A DNA stretch of 64,000 nt from NCBI GenBank assembly GCA_948146395.1, contig OX411544.1, positions 93,421,232 through 93,485,231 of the forward strand, written 5' to 3'. Every line of letters begins with the position of its first letter. Position 1 is the stretch's first letter. The translations under genes were made by a program, and so were the position numbers. Shown here one piece after another: positions 31,641-40,569 of the stretch. This stretch comes from Fragum whitleyi. Its lineage: Eukaryota > Mollusca > Bivalvia > Cardiida > Cardiidae. Below the pieces are notes generated by a model. That model saw nothing but the letters and a program-made list of their open reading frames with translations. It searched no databases and was not told the origin of the DNA.

Positions 31641-32346
31641 CGCAAAGCGGACTAATACCCCCCACAAGCGCTTTGTCAGAATGCAAGTGCTATTAGTGCA
31701 TGATGTGTTTGTAACTAATATTGAGGTCATATGAAGCATTTGCATAGATTTCGAGATTCTAGGTCGCTTGGTTTTTGAGTTAAGAGTCCAGACATGAAAA
31801 TTGAACAAAAATTGACTGTGACCTTGACCTTTGACCTATATGACCCAAAAACAATAGGGCACTTCCTTGGATCATAAGCAACATTTGCATAAAGTTTCAT
31901 GCTTGTAGGTCACTTGGTTCTTGAGTTAGAGTCCGGAAACGAAAATTTAACAAAGGCTGTCTGTGACCTTGACCTTTGACCTACATGACCCAAAAACAAT
32001 AGGGCACTTCCTTGGGTCATAAGGAACATTTGTATAAAGTTTCATGATTGTAGGCCACTTGGTTCTTGAGTTAGAGTCCGGAAACGAAAATTGAACAAAG
32101 GCTGACTGTGACCTTGACCTTTGACCTACATGACCCAAAAACAATAGGGCACTTCCTTGGGTCATAAGGAATATTTGTATAAAGTTTCATGATTGTAGGT
32201 CATTTGGTTCTTGAGTTAGAGTCCGGAAACGAAAAGGTCTACGGACGGACGGACGGACGGACGGATGGACGGACGGACGGATGGACAGACAGACAGACAT
32301 GGTGAAACCAATATACCCCCCTCTACTTCGTAGGTGGGGGGTATAA
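31640..32346 (+). mobile_element. HL-E Helitron-like element inserted in a Tc1 remnant
   Basis: Begins CTAGAACTGTCGC and contains three and a half units in which GTGACCTTGACC starts at 31818, 31963 and 32108, exactly 145 bp apart. A GGAC/GACA microsatellite follows (32231-32300), then a hairpin ACCCCCCTCTAC / GTAGGTGGGGGGT at 32315-32343. The interrupted Tc1 sequence is otherwise continuous, so the insertion site is exact, with a duplication of at most 1-2 nt. Confidence 0.8.
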
Positions 32347-32680
32347 TCAGGAGTGTACAGAGGCGCTGCCAGACTTTTATTGACAGTGCTTGCTCTCATA
32401 CTCGTTATTGAACGAGATGCAATTGAGAGAACACCTTCTTTGGTCAAATTCAATTTTTTTCAATTTTCAAGACCAATTTCTAGGGTCTCCCTGTTTGGTC
32501 TACATTTAAAGTCTTCTTTTCATTATAAAGCTTTATTATCTTTTTAAAATTTGATAAACTGATAACAGTCGACCATTTTTCAACATTCTTATAATCAAAT
32601 TTCATTTTTTCCTGAAATTATAGTATAAAAAAGTGCTTAGCAAATTTTCAGTACTATATATAGTTAGACAATCCAGTAAA
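32346..32680 (+). pseudogene. Tc1-like transposase C-terminus, part 2, and 3' flank
   Basis: Continues 'caggagtgtacagaggcgctgcc' into the stop and the AT-rich 3' region. It is near-identical to 45225-45560 of the other Tc1 remnant. Confidence 0.75.
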
Positions 32681-33253
32681 GAATCTAATTTAAAAAAAAG
32701 TTGATTTACACATTTTTTTCTCGTGTCTTTCTTTATCAGTGGCTTATTCTAAAATAGGACGAAACCATATGACTTTTATTGCATAGACAAAAATCTTGAC
32801 AAAATTCAAACAGACTTAAAACCTGTCAAAACTAACCTAATCAAATTAAGAAACACAGGAATCATAAATACGTGAATATTTTTTCAACATTTATCGATTG
32901 ATAAAAGTTTGAATAAAAATGTTATAAGGACGAAAACCCATACCACTGGGATATATTTGCTTTCTGTCATGGCATCAAATTATCAATGTACTGTGACATG
33001 CATTGAAAAGGAGTATGTTATACACGTTTATATATATCTTCATTGTGTAACAAACCGAGTGACTAGACAGACGTGATCCATTCAGAGAAAAGGGTCCTCA
33101 ACCCTAAATGGGCGTGTGCGTGTACGATTGTAGGATTTAGGTCCCTTTGTGCTCGAGGCATATATGGCATGGACCATGAGAGAGAAAAAAGCGGATACAA
33201 GGAAATCCAGGTTCCTAGCTCTTCAACGAATAGACCTTGGTTCCTTTAACGTG
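32681..33253. other. Nothing recognised
   Basis: AT-rich spacer within the copy 2 element; no ORF or repeat border seen. Confidence 0.35.
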
Positions 33254-33535
33254 AGCCGCCACCATAGCGCAGTTGGTTAGGCATAAGACTTCCAATCTGG
33301 AAGTCGTGGGTCCGATCCCCAGTGGCGGCAAATATCCTTTCCGACGTTTGTCTTTCACCAATGGGTAGATAATCGTAAACCTATGTGAAATAGCAGTCGG
33401 AGGCTAGGAAAGGATGTAATGGTAGTACTGGCGTGAGAAATACCAGGAATCCATTGTTAGGTACTCCGGCCGCCGCGATATAACTGAAATAATGTTGAAA
33501 GCGGCGTAAAACCCCATTCAATCAATCGATCAATC
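33254..33535 (+). repeat. tRNA-derived SINE (type 1), best-preserved copy
   Basis: A box TAGCGCAGTTGG (33265-33276) and B box GGTCCGATCCCC (33309-33320) are intact. The body follows ('cctttccgacg', 'caccaatgggtagataatcg', 'ggaggctaggaaaggatgta', 'ccattgttaggtactccgg'). It ends 'gcggcgtaaaacccc' with a (CAAT)n tail. Pol III promoter elements appear usable. Confidence 0.9.
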
Positions 33536-33967
33536 CTTTAACGTGCCCAGTGTAAAGCATCGATACACACGAAGATACCTCTGGGTTTCCTACCAATTCA
33601 CTTCTAGTTGGGCGGGGGATAGTTCATGTAGTTCATGTAGATCCGAGGCCTTCATGCAATTTGCATAAGCTGCTTTAGCTTCTACGGCCCTTTTCTTTTT
33701 GTTTTCCCTGACGTTTTGTTTTTCCAGTTCCTCATATCGTTTGTCGTTTGTCTTGTTTGGCATTAGTGTAACTACACTAATAATTGATAATTCTCAGCTT
33801 TCAAGCTGAGCTTTATTTTTGTCAAAAATTAGCTGACAATCATTATAAAAACAACACTGCATATTTACATGTTTGTTTAAAAGGTAAAAGACATGATATT
33901 ATTTACAAAAAACGCCCTAACTGCTAGATGTACAAGGTAGAGTGTTGCAACTGACTAATATTATTAG

Positions 33968-34891
33968 TTACTTGTAACAATCTGCTTCGAACTTATTTTT
34001 TGGATGCCATTGTTTGTTAAGCCTATTTTTAAAGGAGTTTACAGAGGGAGCAGTTACTACATCATTTGGAAGCTTATTCCAGTTATTTATTACCCTGTTG
34101 CTAAAGGAGTTTTTCTTTATATCAGTCCTAGACCTTTTCTTGTATAATTTGAGGCTGTTTCCCCTGGTGTTTGTCAAATTACTAAAAGTAAATAGTTGTT
34201 TTGGCGTCTTATCAATACCAGTTATTAGTTTGTAGGTTTCTATTAAATCAGCTCTATCCCTCCTATATTCTAGTGTTGGCAACCCTAGTTTTTTTAACCT
34301 TTCAGTATAGCTCAAATGTTTTATAGACTTTACTAGTCTGGTGGCTCTCCTCTGGACATTTTCTACAGAGATTTTATCTTTCTTAAGCGTTGGTGACCAT
34401 ATTACTGAAGCATATTCTACATGGGGTCGGACCATTGACTTGTACAAATTCAAGAACATTTCTTGATTCATGAACGTAAATGATTTGCTAATAATACCTA
34501 GATTTCTATTTGCTAAATTTATTTTGCTACTTATATGTTGTTGGAAGTTGAGATTTTTATCAAAAATAACACCTAGATCTTTCTCATACTCTACTTTCTG
34601 TATTTTTGTTACTGTACCATCTTTGTCCTTTACATAATAGTCATCTGCTTCGTTGGTACCAATGTGTAGTGCTTTGCATTTTTGAGGATTAAAAACCATC
34701 TCCCACTTGTTGCACCAATCACACGCTTTGAAAATGTTGTCCTGGAGATTGTTACCTTCAAAATTGTTATTAATTTCTGTGTAGATCTTTGTATCATCTG
34801 CGAAGAGTTTGAGGGGGCTATCTATTTCTTCTGGCAAGTCATTTATAAAGATTAGAAAAAGGATGGGTCCGAGGACACTTCCCTGAGGCAC
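33968..34891 (-). pseudogene. LINE reverse transcriptase, C-terminal half
   Basis: Starts at PQGSVLGPILFLIFINDLP. The catalytic FADD is about 30 residues in, followed by the thumb and 'VRPHVEYASVIWSPTLKKD' motif, ending at a TAA. It is in the same frame as the upstream half; only the stop at 34922 separates them. Confidence 0.9.
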
Positions 34892-34921
34892 TCCGCTCGT
34901 AACGTCTCCCCATGTTGAGAA

Positions 34922-35740
34922 TTAACCATTGGTGGCCACCCTTTGTTTTCTGTTGCTAAGGAAGTCTTTAATCCAGTAATAAGTGTTATTCCTTATTCCC
35001 AAGTGCCATAACTTGGTGAGTAGTCTTTGGTGGGGGACCTTGTCAAATGCTGCTTTGAAGTCTAGATAGATTATGTCGATGTCTTTCTTGTTTTCAGTTG
35101 ATGTAGTCCAGTCCTCTAAACATTCTAACAGTTGCGTAATGCAGGATCTACCTTTTCTGAACCCATGCTGGTCTGTATTAATAAGATTGTTGGTTTCAAG
35201 ATGATTGACAATTTGGTTTCTGATGATCTTCTCTAATAGACGACAGCAAATGGAAGTTACACTTATTGGTCGATAGTTTTCTGATTTTTGCTTTGGCCCT
35301 TTCTTGTGAATCGGTGTGACGTTTGCCATTTTCCATTGGTCTGGTAGTTTACCTTCCTGCAGAGACTTGTTATAGATAGTTAGAAGAGGTTCCAGTAGTG
35401 TAGTTTTACAATGCAGTAAAAATGTTGGATGTATACCATCAGGCCCTTGCGATTTAGTTGGGTTTATTTCATTAATAGCTTTTAGTAGGTCTTCTTTGGT
35501 AACTGTAATATCATCCATAGCTATGTCACAGGTGTTTTTTGGTTTAGGGATAGGGTAAGTTTCTTGTGTAAATATAGAAATAAACTGCTTGTTGAATTCG
35601 TCTGCTATCTTTTTGTTGTCTGTACAGGTTTCCCCCTGGATTTCTAAGGCTTTTACACCGGATATGACATTTGTCTTACTTCGCACATATTTCCAAAAAA
35701 GTTTTGGATTTTGCTTGATTTTTAGCAAGTTTACCTGAAA
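34922..35740 (-). pseudogene. LINE reverse transcriptase, N-terminal half
   Basis: Encodes KLFWKYVRSK, SQGPDGIHP, 'ENYRPISVTSICCRLLEKII', HGFRKGRSC and the first catalytic block YLDFKAAFDKV, ending at a TAA. The reading frame extends rightward to 35839, but that part comes from the tRNA-like sequence, not the LINE. Confidence 0.88.
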
Positions 35741-35744
35741 ATTC

Positions 35745-35830
35745 CTGCCGCAATCGGAATTTGAACCACAGACCTTATGATTGGTAGTCCGGTGTCCTAC
35801 CACTAGACCACCGGGCCGCTCTAACTCTAA
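35745..35830 (-). repeat. tRNA-Gly-like SINE head fused to the LINE
   Basis: The minus strand reads GCCCGGTGGTCTAGTGGTAG (A box) and GTGGTTCAAATTCCG (B box). The acceptor stem does not close. It directly precedes the truncated LINE. Confidence 0.65.
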
Positions 35831-36100
35831 ATGGGTCAACTCTGTCGATATATATGATCATTTACAATATATCTCCGGGCATGTATCTCTCATTTGCATA
35901 TCCACTGCAACTTACTTCCCTCTAAACCGTTAGAACTATTAGCAAAAGAAAAAAAATGTTACTATGATCATTTGTACGAAAGGTATGTTCAAACGATCAT
36001 TTTACTAGACCAATAACTTTTAATACCATGTGAGCACCTTTTAGCAACTTTCAGCAACTTTTTGCACCTTTTCGTATTTTAGGGACACCGCTTAAAAAAA

Positions 36101-36143
36101 GGGGGACCAGCTGCCCACAACCACAACATCCGGTTGACATTGG
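36101..36143 (+). promoter_or_regulatory. Candidate 5' UTR exon / ETS site for the COX14-like/NDUFB1 unit
   Basis: 'acaacatccggttgacattg' ends in a strong donor GGTAAGTAG (GT at 36143-36144) and contains an ETS/NRF-2-type ACCGGATGT on the minus strand. An upstream exon is needed, because 38547 begins with a splice acceptor, but nothing proves it is this one. Confidence 0.25.
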
Positions 36144-36389
36144 TAAGTAGCAAACCGAGGAATATTTTTACATAACTACTCATTTCGCAAGAAACCGAGC
36201 CGAGTAACCGGACAGAATCAAAGAAAACCTGTCGACGAAGTTCTAAAAACTGTTTAATACCTTTAATGACATACAGTATACGTCTTTGCTTTAATGAAAG
36301 ATTGTCCTTGACTACAACCATTAGTTTGGGTAACAGATGACAGAATTGTGAGTTGAAATACATAAAATTTAAACAGTCTTATCTAATAA

Positions 36390-36612
36390 GATATTCCTGC
36401 TTTGGCAGGTGGTATGGACAAACAGTAGCCTGAACATATGTGCAGTCTGATCTTAGTACATACCACCTGATTTTCCTTTTTAAACCAGAAAAGTATCAGA
36501 AATCTTTTCAAAATCAAATGCTGACTCATAATTAGGAAAAACAGAGCTTTCAGCGCTTTGATTTACATATAATTTTGCCAAGGTTTATTATTTAGCATGA
36601 CAAGGGTTAAAA
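36390..36612. mobile_element. MITE of the TTAACCCTTGTCATGCTGAA family
   Basis: Right end TTAGCATGACAAGGGTTAA (36594-36612). The body has 'ggcaggtggtatggacaaac', 'catatgtgcagtctgatcttag' and 'aaaccagaaaagt'. The left end is eroded. A fuller copy is at 56733-56965. Confidence 0.55.
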
Positions 36613-38546
36613 TTGGTCAGGACTGTCAAATATCAATGAAAAAAAAGGGCATTATGAAAATAATATGATTGCATTTTCTCTGCCCTTGATTGTCTTAATA
36701 GTGAAATCAAGAAATATTTCTCAAAAGTAAAAATGTGGCCATAAAACCAATAAAATCACAATTTTTTTGTTGATTGTTAAAGCTTATCTCATTTAGGGGG
36801 GTGTCAGTTATAGAAGGATTAAATCGAGCTGTTTAGGACTGTGAAGACAGTGGCCTGGAAGTGGTAAGGATTGTAAGTTTGAAGGCCCCAGGATCTAATC
36901 CCAGCCAGATCATGGACATATTTCTGATAGAAGAAAATTACACCATGATGCTCCTCTGGTACTATAAGAGTTTTAATCTAATTGCTGTGCCAGCTAAATA
37001 AGTGCATTGTGTAGACGGCCATAAAACAAGACTATACATTAGAATTAATAAACACAGGGGTCATGCTAGTGTTTGAAATTTAGGTGTCATTTACTCCTGA
37101 ACAATGATATTCTGGGGGTCGAAACTAATCTCTTAAGGGGTCAAATAAAAGAAATGGCAAATTGTGTGTAGAATTTTACAGGTTTCAGTGTGAATTTACC
37201 TTTTGTTGTAATTATATAAAGGGAAACAATAGTTACCATTTTGAAAAGTATACATTCAAGATGCATCATTGAAAATTTGAGGGATAAATAAATTAAAACC
37301 CATTTTTCTCTCAAGGGAGTCAAAATGACCCCCTTGGGAGAAATTTCTAAGGGTCAAAATAGTATATTTTCGGATTTTGAAGGTCAAAACCCTGGTGTAG
37401 CACTAGTCATAATAAACATACGAGAAACTACAAAGCATTGGATTTCTTTAATGCTTATTGGTGTATTATTGAGAAATAACTGTAGACTATCATTTCATAA
37501 ACTCAACACCTTTCCAGTGAAATAATCAAAAAGTTAGACCCCAGATTAATAAATTTTGTTCATTTCAATCTATCTGACTTTATCTAAGTGGAGTCAAATG
37601 AGTGATGCCACCATGAATGTTCCACAGTAATCACATGCAAAATGAAGTCTAAAATTTTCACATTTTGGCTCACTTTTGCATTAAAGAAATAGTTTTTTCA
37701 CTGTTATTCGAGCAAGATCAATTGGTTTTTTTCATTTATTGAAAAAACAATTTAAGCTATATTTGCACTCAAAGCTCTGCCACTCTTGAAAACATAGATT
37801 AAATAGTTGTTCTCTCACTGAAATAAAAAATCAATCTTGCACTGAAACAAACAATTATCCACTATGCAAATTTCCATTTTTGAAATCCACAGGTTTTTCC
37901 TGGCTCCCTACAGTATTTCTTAACCCTTTTCTGTTTTTCTCAGCATTTTCCTGCTATACAAAAAGCTCTGACAGACAAGTCTGCCTTATAACAGTACCCT
38001 ACTATCTGCTTAACTGTTTGCAGGAAAAACTTCCAGACTGGTTGAAGGGTCTAAACAATTTGAAATCTGTTTGCAATAAAATTTTTATTCAGAAGGATAA
38101 TAGACAAGGAAACATCAGATACAATATCAGGGCTTGTGTTTGACACCTAAACCAGGGTTTTGACCCTTAAAAATCTGAAATTACACATATCCATTTTGAC
38201 CCCAAAATTTTCTGACATGGGGTCAATTTGATCTCTAAATTTTAGTATCACATTGATTATATTACATTATAGTACTGATCATAATTGATATAATAAATTT
38301 AATTGTTTCCTTTTTATCTTATTAACAGATTCATATCTGATATGAATCTCCTATATGGATATAAAGGAGACATTGAAAGATTTAGAAGTCAATCAGCATG
38401 GATCAAGGATTTTTATTTATTATCCACTTATATTATTGTTTTGACTCCTTTAAAAGCAGTTTTAACCCCTAGTAATTCAGTAAAAGGAGCTAAGACTGCT
38501 GAAATTGAATTGCTTGCACAACCCAAGCATATTTTCGTCATTTCAG
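36613..38546. other. Intergenic or 5' UTR intron; no clear feature
   Basis: 36845-37040 may be an old SINE ('ggccccaggatctaatcccagcc'). The remainder is AT-rich with no motif-bearing frame. Confidence 0.35.
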
Positions 38547-38550
38547 ACGT

Positions 38551-38748
38551 ATGGCAGAGTTTATTCAAGTATTCAGACAGAAGTATTTGAGAAGTTTTGT
38601 TGTAGCGAGTGTTTGTTTTGGAGCGATTGGTTACGACCTTCTGTCAACCCGCAGATACAAACACAAGAAACTTCAGGAACAGAGTGTGTATGATCAGAAA
38701 AGAACAGCTGCTGGCAAAGAAGGAAACACTCAGGAAATTCTAAAATAG
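38551..38748 (+). CDS. Small mitochondrial membrane protein, COX14-like
   Basis: A 65-residue frame starting four bases after acceptor 'cgtcatttcag' (exon starts 38547). One predicted membrane segment, SFVVASVCFGAIGYDLL (about 15-31), is followed by a basic, polar tail RRYKHKKLQEQSVYDQKRTA. Size, single helix and the tail resemble COX14, a cytochrome c oxidase assembly factor of the inner membrane; a distant NDUFB1-like origin is also possible. After TAG there are only seven bases (AAGAGAG) before a donor gtgaga, and the next exon begins with the NDUFB1 ATG. The two proteins therefore appear to lie on one spliced mRNA, this one first. Confidence 0.6.
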   Translation: MAEFIQVFRQKYLRSFVVASVCFGAIGYDLLSTRRYKHKKLQEQSVYDQKRTAAGKEGNTQEILK

Positions 38749-39100
38749 AAGAGAGGTGAGAATTATCACACTCTCTTGATAATGGATATTGAATTGAGAT
38801 AATTATTTCAAATCATCTCTCACATAATAAAATGAAGCCATATAATTTATGTATAGGATAATGTTAGAAGCAATCTTGGTCAGTTTGTGCTTATTGGATA
38901 ATCAGTATATTTATAAATTTTGTTTGTGGCACCGCACTCTTTCTGAATGTTCATTGCCCAATCTGCCTAGATTTATGGTTACATCAAATAGCTTAACCAA
39001 AATGAACTTGATTTGAAGTACCCAGATTAACCCTTTGGAAATAGAAGCACACCGTACTTTGATTAGGTTTTAAGTTAAGTTTCCTTTGGTTTAATTTCAG

Positions 39101-39319
39101 ATGGCGGGTCAACAGTTGTCGGGACTACGCTTCATGTTTCAGAGGAAGTTTTGGCACTATTGGGCGCAATACTCGCTAGCCGTTCCAGCACTTATCTGTA
39201 CATATTTATGGCAGGCGGAGTGGGATAAAGAGGCCTACGCCATGAGAGGGCGGAGTAAATTGTTCCAGAAGGAAGCAGCACAACTTGCTGAAAATGGAAA
39301 CAGACCTTTATGGAAGTGA
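39101..39319 (+). CDS. NDUFB1: NDUFB1: NADH dehydrogenase 1 beta subcomplex subunit 1 (MNLL)
   Basis: A 72-residue frame whose ATG is the first codon of an exon, after acceptor 'tttggtttaatttcag'. One membrane helix, about 21-36 (QYSLAVPALICTYLWQ), is followed by the conserved block EAYAMRGRSKLFQKE and the C-terminal WK, matching the MNLL family (about 58 residues in mammals). It is an accessory subunit of complex I in the distal membrane arm. The intron before it is 345 bp (38756-39100). The N terminus is a little longer than in vertebrates. A candidate polyadenylation signal ATTAAA lies at 39424-39429. Confidence 0.85.
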   Translation: MAGQQLSGLRFMFQRKFWHYWAQYSLAVPALICTYLWQAEWDKEAYAMRGRSKLFQKEAAQLAENGNRPLWK

Positions 39320-39462
39320 CTTCATAATTTAGTCTGAAATATTTGTGAAATTCTAGTTTGATGTATTGTAATAGTTCTTTTTGGATAAAACTGAAGAATT
39401 GACTTAATTGTGTTTTACCCCTCATTAAAAATATGAATGGCTTTCTTTAATCTTGTTAGTTC

Positions 39463-39745
39463 AACAAAGCACAGTGAGCTCAATGTGAGCTTTTGTGATC
39501 ATTGAATGTCCACGTTCCATTGTGTGATTATCTTCAGATGACAACACACTAAAGGACGCAATGAGGGCAAAATCTTCATTAAATTTTGCCAGAATGTTTG
39601 TCAGGTCACAAGGTTGTAAATGGGAAGGACCAAATTGATATCTGAAAAGAAGGCCTTAATAAGATGATTATGAAAGTTGTCAAATAAAGGCATTGGGGGA
39701 AAAGGCAAGTCTACAATATTGTCCAATTAAACATTGTTGATTAAT
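39463..39745 (-). mobile_element. HL-A fragment
   Basis: The left edge has a decayed terminal hairpin (GAGCTCAATGTGAGCTTTTGTG). One repeat unit follows ('tgccagaatgtttgtcaggtcacaag', 'aatgggaagg'). Confidence 0.45.
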
Positions 39746-39767
39746 CAAACTGCTTGTCAAGAAGTAA

Positions 39768-40478
39768 TTATACCCCCCACCTACGAAGTAGAGGGGGGTA
39801 TATTGGTTTCACCATGTTTGTCTGTCTGTCCATCCGTCCGTCAATCCGTCCGTCCATCCGTCCGTCCGTCCGTAGACCTTTTCGTTTCCGGACTATAACT
39901 CAAGAACCAAATGACCTACAATCATGAAACTTTATACAAATGTTCCTTATGACCCAAGGAAGTGCCCTATTGTTTTGGGGTCACATAGGTCAAAGGTCAA
40001 GGTCACAATCAGCCTTTGTTCAATTTTCGTTTCCGGACTCTAACTCAAGAACCAAGTGGCCTACAATCATGAAACTTTATACAAATGTTCCTTATGACCC
40101 AAGGAAGTGCTCTATTGTTTTTGGGTCTCATAGGTCAAAGGTCAAGGTCACAGTCAATTTTTGTTTAATTTGAATTTGCGGACTCTATATGGAGAGCCAA
40201 GTGACCTACAAGCATGAAACTTTATGCAAATGTTACCTGTGATCCAAGAAAGTGTCCTATTATTTTTGGGTCATATAGGTCAAAGGTCAAGGTCACATTT
40301 TTGTTCAATTTTAATTTGTGGACTTTAACTCTAAAACCAAGCGACCTAGAATCATGAAACTCATGCAAATAGTGCATATGACCTCAATATTTGTTACAAA
40401 CACATCCTGCTCTAATAGCACTTGCACTCAAACAAAGCGCTTGTGGGGGGTATTAGTCCGCTCTGCGACAGTTCTAGT
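39768..40478 (-). mobile_element. HL-E Helitron-like element, complete
   Basis: An inverted copy of 31640-32346. The terminal hairpin ACCCCCCACCTAC / GTAGAGGGGGGT is at 39774-39801, then the microsatellite (39820-39876). In the array GGTCAAGGTCAC starts at 39995, 40140 and 40285 (exact 145 bp). The 5' end on the minus strand is CTAGAACTGTCGCAGAGCGG (40478-40459). Confidence 0.8.
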
Positions 40479-40569
40479 TTGATCTGGATCAACATTGTTT
40501 GTATTTTACCAAGCCTCTTTTAGACGCAATTACATTTCAATTAATAATGGTAATACATGTATTATCATT

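Larger units (their letters stand above)
33762..35740 (-). mobile_element. 5'-truncated Jockey/CR1-type LINE
   Basis: Contains the reverse transcriptase and C-terminal region on the minus strand, split by one in-frame stop (34922-34924). The 3' UTR carries two perfect hairpins: 33793-33810 (CTCAGCTT / AAGCTGAG) and 33762-33781 (ATTAGTGTA / TACACTAAT). The endonuclease domain is missing. A tRNA-like sequence abuts the truncated 5' end. Confidence 0.85.
31021..36090. mobile_element. Long-TIR element of the GGTGTCCCTAAAATACG family (copy 2), 5.07 kb, 9-bp duplication
   Basis: The left end GGGTGTCCCTAAAATACG is followed by about ten 'aaaggtgc' units (to 31150). The right end, inverted, is CGGTGTCCCTAAAATACGAA with three to four units. 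CTTAAAAAA flanks both ends (31012-31020 and 36091-36099), a 9-bp duplication as in Mutator-like/foldback elements. The interior is filled with a Tc1 remnant, HL-E, a SINE and a LINE. They could be later nested insertions or carried cargo. Confidence 0.7.

Noticed and set aside
32187..32453. Protein with SVCLSIRPSVHPSVRPSVRRP repeats
   Set aside because: Translation of the (GGAC)n microsatellite; the same artefact occurs at 17213-17434 and 63136-63382.
33254..33330. Functional tRNA gene
   Set aside because: A and B boxes are good, but the acceptor stem does not close and a SINE body and tail follow.
35745..35830. tRNA-Gly gene on the minus strand
   Set aside because: The 3' half does not pair with the 5' acceptor strand; it is a tRNA-like repeat head.
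35740..35839. N-terminal extension of the LINE protein
   Set aside because: These codons come from the tRNA-like repeat and only happen to be open.
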